Assembly: GCA_029257435.1 (NCBI GenBank)
Contig: JARIBI010000104.1
Location: 1-63,768, forward strand
Reading direction: 5' to 3'
DNA from: Sporosarcina sp.
Lineage (GTDB): Bacteria > Bacillota > Bacilli > Bacillales_A > Planococcaceae
Length of the DNA: 63,768 nt
In this document: positions 9,348 to 18,368 of the stretch, in pieces
How the letters are laid out: each line of letters begins with the position of its first letter
Position numbering within the stretch: the stretch's first letter is position 1
Program-made: the position numbers and the translations under genes
The notes under the pieces: model-generated
Databases searched by the model: none
What the model saw: only the letters and a program-made list of their open reading frames with translations
Told to the model about the DNA's origin: nothing

Positions 9348-9362
9348 TCTATTGATACTATC

Positions 9363-9396
9363 AAAAACCCGTTACATATTTGTGTACGGGTTTTTT
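9363..9396 (+). terminator. Terminator after prfC
   Basis: AAAACCCGT pairs with ACGGGTTTT, with ACA/TGT continuing inside the loop, followed by TTTTTTG. It lies 15 bases after the prfC stop and ends the murE-prfC unit. Confidence 0.85.
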
Positions 9397-9490
9397 GACT
9401 ATCTTAAAATTTTTAAACGTTCTGTTTGAACTAAAGCGTTGCATTGCATATGATGAAAGTACTGTATTTCAGACTAAAGGGGACGCGCAT

Positions 9491-12400
9491 ATGAAAATTA
9501 GCGATTTTTCGATTAAACGCCCAGTATTCACAATTGTCACGATGTTTTTAATCCTAATTCTCGGGGCAGTATCTTTTTTTAGAATACCCGTAACACTTAT
9601 CCCGGACTTAAATCCTCCTGTCGCCGTGGTCGTAGCAAATTATGGAGGCGCTTCGCCAACGGAAGTGAGTGAAAAGCTGACGAAGCCGCTGGAAGAAAGT
9701 CTATCCACCGCTCCAGGATTGAAATCATTGCAATCTACTTCTCAGGAAGGCGCGACACTTGTCTTTATGATGTTTGACTGGTCTGCTGATATCGATGACG
9801 TTCAGCTCGATATTCTGCAGCGAATTGACCAGGTGCCTGTGCCTGAAGGAGCGGATAAACCCCGTTTCATGAAATTTGATCCATCCCAATTTCCTGTCAT
9901 TCAACTCTCTCTTAAAACAGCGTCTGACGATGTCGATATCCGAAAGATTGCAGAAGAGCTGGAGACGGAATTACGCCAGACTGAAGGCGTCGCCAGTGTA
10001 AGTGTATCTGGTAAGCTAGTGGAAGAAATTCAAATCGTATTAGACGAAGCGAAACTAGAAAAGAACGGGATTACACAAGCTGATGTAGTCCAGGCCGTTC
10101 AGGCTTCTAACGTAACGATGCCAGGGGAGCCAGTAAGCGCATCTGGAGGAAAGCAGCTGACAACACGAATTATCAGCAGCCTCAATTCAGAGGATGATGT
10201 AAAAAACGTCATTATCGGACCCAATGCTGTAACGGGGAAGCGGATGCTTGTAAAGGACGTGGCAACCGTAAGTCTTGCGGAAGCCAACAGCGGCACTTTG
10301 ACTCGTGCAAATGACCAACGGGCTGTTTTGCTCTCGGTTTTGCAAGAATCAGGTGCGAATACTGCTGAAGTATCAAAGTCTTTTGAAAAATCATTAGATA
10401 ATTTGCTGGATGAGGATCAATTTAAAGATGTACATGCGGATATATTGTTTGACCAGGGAGACTACGTCAAACTGGCGATCAATAATATCGGACAATCCCT
10501 CCTTCTCGGAGGACTTTTCGCCATGATCGTACTGTTCTTCTTCCTTAAAGGAATTAGAAGCCCGATAATTATAGGGGTTGCAATCCCTTATTCAGTAATT
10601 GTCACTTTTGTACTTATGTTTTTTGCGGATTTCTCGCTCAATATTATGACGCTCGGAGCTTTGGCGCTCGGAATTGGAATGCTTGTCGATAATGCGATTG
10701 TCGTCATTGAAAACATTGAACGGCACCTTGCGACGGGCAAAGACCGTAAAGTTGCTGCTAGTGAAGGGGCAAAAGAAGTTGGCGGGGCAATCATTGCCTC
10801 TACTTTGACGACACTGGCTGTCTTTGTTCCGGTTATTTTCATTAGCGGATTAATAGGACAAATCTTTACCCAATTTGCGTTAACTATCTCATTCAGCCTA
10901 TTTGCATCACTGGTTGTTGCATTAACTGTGGTACCGATGATGGCAAGCCGCATGTTGCGGAAGCCTCGCCGCAATGTCGAAGCTCGCCGGCGCCGCTCGA
11001 AAACACTCAATACATTTGAAAAGTCTATAAAGTGGTCATTAGCGCATCGCTTCCTCATTCTAGCAATGACGGTAGTTCTGCTTGGTGCCAGTGCGTTTGG
11101 ATTGTTTAAGGTAGGAACAGAATTCTTACCATCAACAGATGAAGGGTTTTTCAGTATTAACGTAGACCTTCCAAATGGCTCCTCACTCGAAACCACAAAT
11201 GCTGCTGTGAAAAAAGTAGAAGATGTCTTGAAAGAACAAAAAGACATGGACGTATACGTCAGCCTTGTGGGCGGTACCCAACAATCCATGGCGCAAGGAG
11301 GCTCACAAGCGGATACAGCGGAGATGTATGTGAAGCTGAAGCCGCTGGACGAACGTGATCGCTCCGTATTCGAGTTCATGGATGATGTGAAGCCGAAAGT
11401 AAACAAAGCTATTGGTGACACTGCTGAAGCGAGCTTTAATGTACAAGCTGCTGCGGGTTCCAGTCCAAACACGTTATCGTTTGCGATTGAAGATACAAAC
11501 GAATCCAGGCTAAACGATGCAACTGCTAAAATCGATGCAGCTCTTAGGGACCTGGATGGAGTCACAGACGTATCGAATAATTTAATGGATACTGTTGAAG
11601 AAGTTCAAGTAACTGTCGATCCGAAGTTAGCTGCTGATTTTGGATTAGTTCCCTACCAAGTCGCTCAAACGATAACAGACGTTACTAGAGGCACATTTGC
11701 GACTCAGATTGTGGATGAAAAAGATCAAGTTCTAACTGTAAATGTTCAGTACGACAAAAAGTTTTATAAGGATACCGGTGCTTTACGGAAGATTAAGCTC
11801 CGTACACCTGCAGGACAATTTGTCAAACTAGGACAGATAGCGAAAATAGACATAGCTGAAGGTCCTGTCGCCATTCAACGTGTAGATCAGGCGCATTCCG
11901 TTTCATACGATGTGAAGTATGAAAATGATCGTTCACTTGGTGAAATGACTAAATCTGTAAATGAGGCAATTGATAAACTGAAATTGCCAGATGAAGTAAA
12001 GATGTCTTACAGTGGAGATCGCGAACTATTTGAGAGCGCAGCAAATGACATGATGCTGGCACTCATACTCGCAGTCGTGCTCGTGTACATTGTAATGGCA
12101 GCCCAGTTTGAATCGTTCAAATACCCATTTGTTATCATGTTCTCGGTTCCTTTAATGGTGATTGGCGTAGCGATTGGTTTGTTTGTGACAAACACACCAA
12201 TCAGTGTTACATCGATCATAGGAGTTCTTGTGCTGGTAGGAATTGTTGTGAACAACGGGATTGTCCTTGTTGATTATATTAATCAGCAAAAGGAAAAAGG
12301 GATGGCATCGTATGATGCCATCGTCATCTCCGTGAAAAACCGTGTGCGTCCGATTCTAATGACAGCACTAACGACGATTCTTGGATTGTTGCCGCTTGCA

Positions 12401-12577
12401 CTTGGTATCGGAGAAGGTACAGAGATTAACCAGCCGATGGGGATTGCCGTAATTGGCGGACTTATCAGCTCGACATTCTTGACTCTCTTCATCGTGCCGA
12501 TTATTTATAGTCTGTTCGATAAAGAAACGAGAAGAAGAGCGCGCCCTAAACAATCTGTGGATAACTCAGACAGCTGA
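9491..12577 (+). CDS. swrC: RND-family efflux transporter (SwrC/AcrB-like)
   Basis: A 1028-residue proton-driven RND exporter in the cytoplasmic membrane. B. subtilis SwrC (YerP) of this family confers surfactin self-resistance. The ATG at 9491 has AAAGGGGA upstream; the frame extends 37 codons further without a site. The protein starts with the family signature KISDFSIKRPVFTIVTMFLI, has two large extracytoplasmic loops and two six-helix repeats. The proton-relay helix reads GMLVDNAIVVIENIERHL, so only one of the two Asp residues of AcrB is present, as is usual in HAE1-type members. It is a lone gene with its own terminator. The substrate is not known. Confidence 0.88.
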   Translation: MKISDFSIKRPVFTIVTMFLILILGAVSFFRIPVTLIPDLNPPVAVVVANYGGASPTEVSEKLTKPLEESLSTAPGLKSLQSTSQEGATLVFMMFDWSADIDDVQLDILQRIDQVPVPEGADKPRFMKFDPSQFPVIQLSLKTASDDVDIRKIAEELETELRQTEGVASVSVSGKLVEEIQIVLDEAKLEKNGITQADVVQAVQASNVTMPGEPVSASGGKQLTTRIISSLNSEDDVKNVIIGPNAVTGKRMLVKDVATVSLAEANSGTLTRANDQRAVLLSVLQESGANTAEVSKSFEKSLDNLLDEDQFKDVHADILFDQGDYVKLAINNIGQSLLLGGLFAMIVLFFFLKGIRSPIIIGVAIPYSVIVTFVLMFFADFSLNIMTLGALALGIGMLVDNAIVVIENIERHLATGKDRKVAASEGAKEVGGAIIASTLTTLAVFVPVIFISGLIGQIFTQFALTISFSLFASLVVALTVVPMMASRMLRKPRRNVEARRRRSKTLNTFEKSIKWSLAHRFLILAMTVVLLGASAFGLFKVGTEFLPSTDEGFFSINVDLPNGSSLETTNAAVKKVEDVLKEQKDMDVYVSLVGGTQQSMAQGGSQADTAEMYVKLKPLDERDRSVFEFMDDVKPKVNKAIGDTAEASFNVQAAAGSSPNTLSFAIEDTNESRLNDATAKIDAALRDLDGVTDVSNNLMDTVEEVQVTVDPKLAADFGLVPYQVAQTITDVTRGTFATQIVDEKDQVLTVNVQYDKKFYKDTGALRKIKLRTPAGQFVKLGQIAKIDIAEGPVAIQRVDQAHSVSYDVKYENDRSLGEMTKSVNEAIDKLKLPDEVKMSYSGDRELFESAANDMMLALILAVVLVYIVMAAQFESFKYPFVIMFSVPLMVIGVAIGLFVTNTPISVTSIIGVLVLVGIVVNNGIVLVDYINQQKEKGMASYDAIVISVKNRVRPILMTALTTILGLLPLALGIGEGTEINQPMGIAVIGGLISSTFLTLFIVPIIYSLFDKETRRRARPKQSVDNSDS

Positions 12578-12581
12578 TTTG

Positions 12582-12613
12582 AAAAGCAGAGGAGAGAATC
12601 CTCTGCTTTTTTC
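12582..12613 (+). terminator. Terminator after the RND transporter
   Basis: AAAAGCAGAGGA and TCCTCTGCTTTT form a 12-base stem with a GAGAA loop and a run of Ts. It starts 5 bases after the stop codon. Confidence 0.9.
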
Positions 12614-12862
12614 TATGGAAAAAGGATAGGACAATCATTCATAGTTTTGTTTGATATCTCATAGAATATGAATATCTGCAAAGGAATGTTTTGGTGAAAA
12701 AAACAGCAGTTACTCAATTCAATTCTCCTAGTGGGTCCATATTGTGTCAAAACGAAAACATCTCAATGAAAATGCTATAAAAAAGTAGATGTTTAGTTTA
12801 CAGAAGAGCCGATGCTTAGTATAATGAATGGAGAAAAGTACCCAACAACTGAATGTCTTTGA

Positions 12863-12985
12863 CGTTTGTCAAAGGGGAGTAGCTATAGGGAAACCTATTT
12901 CATAGTCGTCAGTACATGGTGATACAGCGCCATCGGTTATGATAGCTGGATTTTTACAAATTCCGACTTAGCGAGACCTTTGCCT
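12863..12985 (+). ncRNA. yybP-ykoY (manganese) riboswitch
   Basis: The leader of the TerC gene contains the conserved blocks of this class. CAAAGGGGAGTAGC (12870-12883) and GAGACCTTTGCC (12973-12984) close helix P1 by CAAAGG/CCTTTG. Between them is a second arm with GTCGTCAGTACA, GATACAGCGCCATCGG and the TTAGCGAGAC segment. Known members bind Mn2+ and switch on exporters of the TerC/YkoY type. Here the 3' strand of P1 is also the 5' strand of a terminator, so ligand binding should release termination. Boundaries are by eye. Confidence 0.85.
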
Positions 12986-13007
12986 TTTATTAGGTGAGGG
13001 TTTTTTT
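12975..13007 (+). terminator. Riboswitch-controlled attenuator
   Basis: ACCTTTGCC (12976-12984) can pair with GGTGAGGGT at 12992-13001 (nine pairs, three of them G-T), followed by TTTTTT. The 5' arm is shared with riboswitch helix P1, so the two structures exclude each other. That is the layout of a transcriptional ON switch. Confidence 0.75.
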
Positions 13008-13032
13008 GATTGAAAAAAAGGAGGAATTTTTC

Positions 13033-13791
13033 TTGGAAACAATTTTTTTGGAGTATGCCTGGGTACTGCTTGTACTAATCGTATTGGAAGGTCTTCTTGC
13101 TGCAGATAACGCAGTGGTTATGGCGGTTATGGTAAAACACCTTCCGAAATTACAACAGCAAAAGGCACTGTTTTATGGCCTGTTAGGGGCATTTGTTTTC
13201 CGATTTACTGCTTTGTTCTTCATCACATACCTTGTGAACTATTGGGAAATTCAAGCGTTAGGTGCAATTTACCTGTTGTATATTTCAATAAAAAATATTT
13301 ATGATCAAAGACATCATAAAAGTGAAAATCCGCATAAGAAAAAACGAAAAGAATCTGGGTTTTGGTTTACGGTATTGAAAGTGGAGCTTGCAGATATTGC
13401 ATTTGCACTGGATTCCATGCTTGCAGCAGTAGCGCTTGCCGTTACACTTCCAGAACTAGGAAACTTCCACATTGGCGGCATTAACGGCGGACAGTTCACT
13501 GTTATGCTGATTGGTGGCATTATTGGACTAATCTTAATCCGATTTGCTGCTCGTCAATTTGTAACATTGCTTGAGAAATATCCAGCTCTTGAAACAGCAG
13601 CATTCCTCATTGTTGGCTGGGTAGGTGTAAAGCTTGCGGTAATGACGCTTGCACATCCGAATGTGCACATTATCGATACGGAATTCCCGCACTCGACTGA
13701 ATGGAAACTTATTTTCTGGACAGTTCTTGCTGCGATCGCAATTGGCGGTTATTTAACGGCTGTTGCAAGCAAACGAAAAACTTCAAAGTAA
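13033..13791 (+). CDS. TerC-family membrane protein, probable Mn2+ exporter
   Basis: A 252-residue integral membrane protein of the TerC/Alx/YkoY family; B. subtilis members (MeeF, MeeY) export manganese. I chose the TTG at 13033 because AAAGGAGGAA lies just upstream; the longer frame begins inside the riboswitch terminator. Acidic residues of the two signature helices are present: Glu19 and Asp25 in EGLLAADNAVVM, and Glu118, Asp121 and Asp127 in VELADIAFALDS. A basic, His-containing loop (residues 92-107) lies between the helices. The manganese riboswitch upstream strongly supports the metal assignment. A terminator follows. Confidence 0.9.
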   Translation: METIFLEYAWVLLVLIVLEGLLAADNAVVMAVMVKHLPKLQQQKALFYGLLGAFVFRFTALFFITYLVNYWEIQALGAIYLLYISIKNIYDQRHHKSENPHKKKRKESGFWFTVLKVELADIAFALDSMLAAVALAVTLPELGNFHIGGINGGQFTVMLIGGIIGLILIRFAARQFVTLLEKYPALETAAFLIVGWVGVKLAVMTLAHPNVHIIDTEFPHSTEWKLIFWTVLAAIAIGGYLTAVASKRKTSK

Positions 13792-13803
13792 TCAATTTTA
13801 ACA

Positions 13804-13842
13804 GCCCGGCGCGAATTTATTATCGCGACGGGCAGTTTTTTT
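13804..13842 (+). terminator. Terminator after the TerC gene
   Basis: GCCCG-G-CGCGA pairs with TCGCG-A-CGGGC around an AT-rich loop, followed by AGTTTTTTT. It lies 12 bases after the stop. Confidence 0.88.
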
Positions 13843-13990
13843 GCAATGAATAGAATTGCGCAGCAGATTCTAAATACCGGGTTGAGAATGAATCAGGATG
13901 CAGATGCTAAAAAGGAACTGAATTTCGCTGTCAGGATAAATTCGAGTATGGTATGATTATGTCCTCCTGAAGGAAAGGATTGGATACTAC

Positions 13991-15340
13991 ATGAAACTTA
14001 ACCGTGAAAGTTTACGCAGGTTCACACCTGCTCAATTAATCGTATTTTATTACTTTTTAGCCATCGCATTTTCTTTTTTGTTATTGAATTTGCCTGGCGT
14101 TTACAATCCAGGTGTAAAAGTTTCATTCATTGACAGCTTATTCACCGCAGTGAGCGCCGTAAGTGTTACAGGATTAACTCCTATTAGTATTGCAGGTACC
14201 TATTCTGTATTCGGGCTATGTATGCTGATGCTCGTCTTGCAATTAGGCGGAATCGGCATTATGTCGATTGGCACATTCTTTTGGCTGCTTGTGAAGAAGC
14301 GCATCGGCTTGCGAGAACGGCAGCTCATTATGGTGGATCACAATCAATATACGCTGGCAGGCGTCGTACAGCTTATTAAACAAATTGTACGGATTATTTT
14401 CCTCATTGAACTAATAGGCGGAATTGTCCTGACCATTTATATTATGCCATTGTACGATAAATTTTCAGAAGCATTATTGAATGGGATGTTTTTATCGGTC
14501 TCTGCTACTACGAATGCAGGCTTTGACATTACGGATGCTTCTCTGTTACCGTACTTCAACGATTATTTTGTTCAGAGTGTCATCATGATGCTGATTATTT
14601 TAGGGGCTATCGGTTTTCCTGTTCTTGTCGAAGTGAAAAGTTTCTTTTCAAAAAAGGTACCTCATTTTCGTTTCTCACTTTTTACTAAAATTACGACTGC
14701 AACCTTTGGAATTTTGTTAGTTGTTGGAGCACTGATGATTTTTGTGTTGGAATCCTTTAACTCGTTTAAAGGAATGTCTTGGCACGAAAAGATATTTTCA
14801 TCCCTATTTCACTCAGTTTCAGCACGATCTGCAGGATTAACGACGTATGATATTACTAGCTTCAGTGATGCAACTGACATCGTTCTTAGCTCACTGATGT
14901 TCATCGGTGCTTCTCCCAGTTCTGTTGGCGGCGGAATCCGAACAACGACATTTGCAATAGCTGTTTTATTCCTTATTAACTTTGCCAAAGGGAAAGATGT
15001 CATTCATATTTTTAAACGACGAATAAAACTGGTCGACATTTTCCGCTCATATGCTGTCATTTTACTCGCCGGCTTCATGGTCATGACTGCTCTTCTCATA
15101 TTGTTAGTTACAGAGCCTGGAGTACCTGTTGTTTCTTTGTTGTTTGAAATTACCTCTGCTTTTGGAACATGCGGTATGTCACTTGGAATTACGTCAAATC
15201 TCTCCCTCCCAGGTAAAATTATCATTATGGCATTAATGTTTATAGGGCGCGTTGGACTGATTTCTTTCCTATTCACATTAGGAGGAAAGGTGAATAAAAC
15301 TTCTTTCCGATACCCGAAAGAACGGGTTATTATAGGATAA
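13991..15340 (+). CDS. ktrD: Potassium uptake channel subunit KtrD
   Basis: A 449-residue membrane protein of the TrkH/KtrB family that forms the K+ pore. Four M1-P-M2 repeats can be followed. Their pore loops read SAVSVTGLTP, SATTNAGFD, SARSAGLTTYD and SAFGTCGMSLG, each with the selectivity glycine. The gating partner would be the KtrC protein encoded 28 kb away, as in B. subtilis where ktrC and ktrD are also unlinked; I therefore call it KtrD rather than KtrB. The start has GAAGGAAAGGA upstream. It is a single gene. I found no convincing c-di-AMP riboswitch in its leader. Confidence 0.9.
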   Translation: MKLNRESLRRFTPAQLIVFYYFLAIAFSFLLLNLPGVYNPGVKVSFIDSLFTAVSAVSVTGLTPISIAGTYSVFGLCMLMLVLQLGGIGIMSIGTFFWLLVKKRIGLRERQLIMVDHNQYTLAGVVQLIKQIVRIIFLIELIGGIVLTIYIMPLYDKFSEALLNGMFLSVSATTNAGFDITDASLLPYFNDYFVQSVIMMLIILGAIGFPVLVEVKSFFSKKVPHFRFSLFTKITTATFGILLVVGALMIFVLESFNSFKGMSWHEKIFSSLFHSVSARSAGLTTYDITSFSDATDIVLSSLMFIGASPSSVGGGIRTTTFAIAVLFLINFAKGKDVIHIFKRRIKLVDIFRSYAVILLAGFMVMTALLILLVTEPGVPVVSLLFEITSAFGTCGMSLGITSNLSLPGKIIIMALMFIGRVGLISFLFTLGGKVNKTSFRYPKERVIIG

Positions 15341-15371
15341 ATGCACCTGAATTAAGAAAAAAGAGTATGTT

Positions 15372-15409
15372 GAATCATTCGAAAAATGATTCTTCATTTC
15401 TTGGATTAA
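15372..15409 (+). terminator. Weak hairpin after ktrD
   Basis: GAATCATT and AATGATTC form an AT-rich 8-base stem followed by TTCATTTCTT, about 35 bases after the ktrD stop. GC content is low and the T run is broken, so this is only a possible terminator. Confidence 0.35.
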
Positions 15410-15573
15410 CTACGGATGGAAGAAAGTTTTAATAATATGATTCCGAAGACCTATATAATGAAATGCTGAAATATGGAATAATCTGAATTGTATATAGTGA
15501 AACGTAAGTCACAGATGTACTAATTCATGGTAGTATTTCATATCTTGTCTAAACAGTCGTGGGAGGGTATAAA

Positions 15574-17013
15574 ATGCTGGAACAAATAGAAAATGTGAAT
15601 GGTTATGGTTCCCTTTTTGTTTTGGACAACCGTCATCCTTGTATTATGGTCAGCATGGATGGTGTCATTGCAAAGGCCAATCTATTATTCTCCAATAAAT
15701 TTTTATTGGGGAAGAATGATAACTTTTTATCGCTGCTTAAAAGCAGCGGCGTTAGCAGATGGAGCGACTTTAAAAAAGGTTGTGTAGAAACTAAAATAGG
15801 GATGTTTGACAACCTTGTAATGACTCCTGTCGGAAATATTGAATTCTTATGTAAAACACATATTTTTTACTCACATGAAACGAAACGAGCTGTTTTAACG
15901 TTTGTGCTTCCTGCTTTATGTACAGATCTCCCGCTGACCGCTTACGCTCAGTGTTTTACACACGCTTCAAATTTAAAAGTCATTGTTAATGATGAAGGGT
16001 ATATTGTTGATGTTAATAATAAGATTAGTGATGTATTCAATTTGACCAGAAGTGCAGTTATTGGAAAGCGTATACAAACTTTATATAGAAGGTTCAATAC
16101 TCAAAAAAGAAATGCCGAGGCTCAATATGCGACGCATTTGAATGCCCTTAAAACATATGGAGAAGTAAAAGTTACAGAACGCTTCGAAAGTGAGCCGAAT
16201 ACTATTCAGTTCTTGGAATTACATGCCACCTACAATTCCGACAGTAATCTGTATTTCGTTGATATTCAGGATTGCACGGAAGTGGAAATGCTCCGGAGAC
16301 AGCTGGATCACTCCGGATCACTTTCCACAGTCGGACAAATGGCAGCAAGTATTGCACATGAGATTCGAAATCCGATGACAACGTTGAAAGGCTTCGTTCA
16401 GCTTATGGAAGTAACTGCAACAGGGGATACTGCTAAGTATTTGTCAGTAGTAGACGATGAGTTGAGACGAATGGAAGCCATTTTAAACGAAATGCTTATG
16501 CTATCAAAACCATCTGAAGAAAAGATTTCAGAGTTCTCATTAGGAGTATTGATTACAAAAGTTTTGGAAATTATGAAACCAAAAGCAATGTTTGAATCCA
16601 TTCAGATCGACTGGCATGATGCTTCGTTCTGCAATTCGATGATCCATTCAAATGCGGATAAGATTAAACAAGTTCTCTTGAATGTTTTTAAAAATGCATT
16701 CGAAGCAATGGAACCAGGAGGCATTTTGACCATCAAACTGGAAAAGGATAAAGAGACTTCCTTTACCCTCTCCGTACGCGATACAGGAAAAGGAATGTCT
16801 CCTTTACAAATTAAGAATATTTTTATGCCTTTTTTCACATCTAAGCCTGAAGGAACTGGTTTAGGACTCCCCTTTGTTTTGAAAACAATGGAAGACTTGG
16901 GCGGTGCGGTTGCGGTTTCTAGCGAAGCAAACAAAGGAACAACGTTTACTTTGGCATTTCCTCGACATTATTTAGAGAGCTGTACAATCAACCAAAAATA
17001 CACAGCGAACTAA
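15574..17013 (+). CDS. Soluble sporulation-type sensor histidine kinase
   Basis: A 479-residue PAS-containing histidine kinase related to the Kin family that feeds the Spo0F/Spo0B/Spo0A phosphorelay. The ATG at 15574 follows GGGAGGG. The first 240 residues hold one clear PAS-like domain (about 130-235) and a degenerate one before it. The phospho-accepting His262 lies in SIAHEIRNPMTTLKG. The N box (QVLLNVFKNAFEAM), G1 (DTGKGM, 403), F box (FMPFFTSK) and G2 (GTGLGL, 427) are intact. There is no membrane helix, unlike KinB/KinC/KinD, so it is cytoplasmic like KinA or KinE. No cognate response regulator is adjacent, as expected for a phosphorelay kinase. Confidence 0.85.
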   Translation: MLEQIENVNGYGSLFVLDNRHPCIMVSMDGVIAKANLLFSNKFLLGKNDNFLSLLKSSGVSRWSDFKKGCVETKIGMFDNLVMTPVGNIEFLCKTHIFYSHETKRAVLTFVLPALCTDLPLTAYAQCFTHASNLKVIVNDEGYIVDVNNKISDVFNLTRSAVIGKRIQTLYRRFNTQKRNAEAQYATHLNALKTYGEVKVTERFESEPNTIQFLELHATYNSDSNLYFVDIQDCTEVEMLRRQLDHSGSLSTVGQMAASIAHEIRNPMTTLKGFVQLMEVTATGDTAKYLSVVDDELRRMEAILNEMLMLSKPSEEKISEFSLGVLITKVLEIMKPKAMFESIQIDWHDASFCNSMIHSNADKIKQVLLNVFKNAFEAMEPGGILTIKLEKDKETSFTLSVRDTGKGMSPLQIKNIFMPFFTSKPEGTGLGLPFVLKTMEDLGGAVAVSSEANKGTTFTLAFPRHYLESCTINQKYTAN

Positions 17014-17029
17014 AGATACAGGTTTTATT

Positions 17030-17059
17030 TTGACGAAATGTTATTCGACCGATTATACT
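17030..17059 (+). promoter_or_regulatory. Candidate sigma-A promoter of the MarR gene
   Basis: TTGACG at 17030-17035 and TATACT at 17054-17059 with an 18-base spacer, each matching five of six consensus bases. It lies between the kinase stop and the MarR start, giving a leader of about 35 bases. Confidence 0.55.
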
Positions 17060-17099
17060 AAACTCATAGATCAAATTGGGAAATAGCAGGTGAATAAGA

Positions 17100-17552
17100 A
17101 TGGGGAATGCAAACGAACGCGCACTTAAGTTATTCGTTGTACTATCACGAGCAAATAAAGTGCTGCATGAAGAGACGAATCGGCTAATTTCATCTAAAGG
17201 GTTGAATCCGACCGAGTTTGCGGTTCTCGAGTTGTTGTACCACAAAGGAAAACAGCCTATCCAAAAAATTGGAGAAAAGATTTTAATGCGCAGCGGTTCG
17301 ATGACTTATGTCATCAATAAGCTGGAATCGAACGGTTATTTGCAGCGTGAAGTCAATTCTATCGACAAACGTGTAACGTATGTAGAAATTACCGTCCAGG
17401 GCACACAGTTAATGGATTCATTGTTTCCCGGACACGCAGAAAACATTAATAGTTTGCTTTCTTCGTTAAGCAGTGAGGAGCAGGATCAGGCGACTCGACT
17501 GCTTCAAAAACTAGGAGTCTCGATACGAGATTTATCTTCAAAAAAAGACTGA
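17100..17552 (+). CDS. MarR-family transcriptional regulator (MhqR/YkvE-like)
   Basis: A 150-residue winged-helix DNA-binding protein. The recognition helix region LMRSGSMTYVINKLESNGYL and the wing VNSIDKRVTYVEIT are standard for MarR. The N-terminal helix resembles B. subtilis MhqR (YkvE), a repressor of quinone-detoxification genes that is also encoded near a sporulation kinase gene; function by analogy is uncertain. There is no cysteine in the sequence, so thiol-based sensing of the OhrR type is unlikely. The gene has its own candidate promoter and ends in a palindromic terminator shared with the convergent lipoprotein gene. Confidence 0.85.
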   Translation: MGNANERALKLFVVLSRANKVLHEETNRLISSKGLNPTEFAVLELLYHKGKQPIQKIGEKILMRSGSMTYVINKLESNGYLQREVNSIDKRVTYVEITVQGTQLMDSLFPGHAENINSLLSSLSSEEQDQATRLLQKLGVSIRDLSSKKD

Positions 17553-17580
17553 ACAGCGTAATTACGCCGTTCAGTCTTTT
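17543..17580. terminator. Bidirectional terminator, marR / lipoprotein
   Basis: AAAAGACTGAAC-A-GCGTA pairs with TACGC-C-GTTCAGTCTTTT, an almost uninterrupted palindrome with T runs on both strands. It overlaps the marR stop codon and lies 10 bases from the stop of the convergent lipoprotein gene. Confidence 0.92.
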
Positions 17581-17589
17581 AACATTCGT

Positions 17590-18318
17590 TTACTTTGTTT
17601 CGATCGTTTCTGCCATCTTCAAGAATTCCTCGTAATAGCTTTCATCGTTATTGTCATACATCATGACGCGAACAACCATATCACCTTTTTGGTAAATCAT
17701 AGCTGTTATTGGACCTTCAGCAGAGGTTACACGATAGGCTTGTACTTTTTCCAAGTCTTTGTTTGTTGGAAGTTGTGAGGCATCTGTCAATTCAACAGGA
17801 GTTGCATCTGTGCTAGTAGCTGCAAGTGTCTCCGTCATGTTTTCAACGGCTTTGTCAAAATCAGTATCAGCTGCAGACATCGTTCCGATAACCATGTACT
17901 TATCTTCTTGTTCTTTTAGATAAAGAACATCGCGTCCCGGTTCTTCACTCGTCAATTCATAAGCAGGAAGCACTTGAATTTTGAAGTCTTGCTCATCACT
18001 ATCTGTTTCCACAGCGCCTTCTAAGGCAGCTGCGTCTTCAGCATCACTGCTGTTGGCTTCGGAGTCTGTTGAATCATCAGTTGCATCATCTTCAGCTGCT
18101 TCGCCGTTGCTTGCAGTGCCCTCATCGGCAGCTTCTGTATCTTCTGCTCCATCTGTTTCACTTCCAGCGGCATCAGATCCTTCAGCACCTGCATCTTCAG
18201 CTTGGTCTGTATTTTCAACCTTTGTCTTATCGTTGTCTTCTTCGCTTGTATCCGTTCCGCAAGCGGCCAATAAAAGTGAGGCAGACAGTGCTGTGTAAAG
18301 TAATTTTCTGTTTTTCAT
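17590..18318 (-). CDS. Acidic-linker lipoprotein, unknown function
   Basis: A 242-residue exported lipoprotein that I cannot assign to a named family. The signal peptide ends in LLLAACG (lipidated Cys20). Residues about 22-110 are a low-complexity linker made almost only of Asp, Glu, Ala, Ser, Thr and Gly with almost no basic residues. The C-terminal 130 residues look like a compact alpha/beta domain (VLYLKEQEDKYMVIGTM, ITAMIYQKGDMVVRVMMYD). The start follows AAGGAGGAGATG. It is probably cotranscribed with ykvS upstream. The strongly charged spacer would hold the folded domain away from the membrane in the cell wall. Confidence 0.85.
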   Translation of the reverse strand: MKNRKLLYTALSASLLLAACGTDTSEEDNDKTKVENTDQAEDAGAEGSDAAGSETDGAEDTEAADEGTASNGEAAEDDATDDSTDSEANSSDAEDAAALEGAVETDSDEQDFKIQVLPAYELTSEEPGRDVLYLKEQEDKYMVIGTMSAADTDFDKAVENMTETLAATSTDATPVELTDASQLPTNKDLEKVQAYRVTSAEGPITAMIYQKGDMVVRVMMYDNNDESYYEEFLKMAETIETK

Positions 18319-18368
18319 ACGTTCATCTCCTCCTTATTTCAATTTGACGCAATCCTATAAAAAAAGTT

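Noticed and set aside
10588..11565. 325-codon open frame on the minus strand
   Set aside because: It lies entirely inside the RND transporter gene, has no ribosome-binding site and its product looks like antisense composition (Ser, Thr and Ala rich). It is a shadow frame.
13842..13990. c-di-AMP (ydaO) riboswitch before ktrD
   Set aside because: The gap after the terminator is only about 150 bases and does not contain the conserved blocks of that class.
17981..18298. 105-codon plus-strand frame rich in Ser and Ala
   Set aside because: It is the antisense of the acidic linker of the lipoprotein gene and has no ribosome-binding site.
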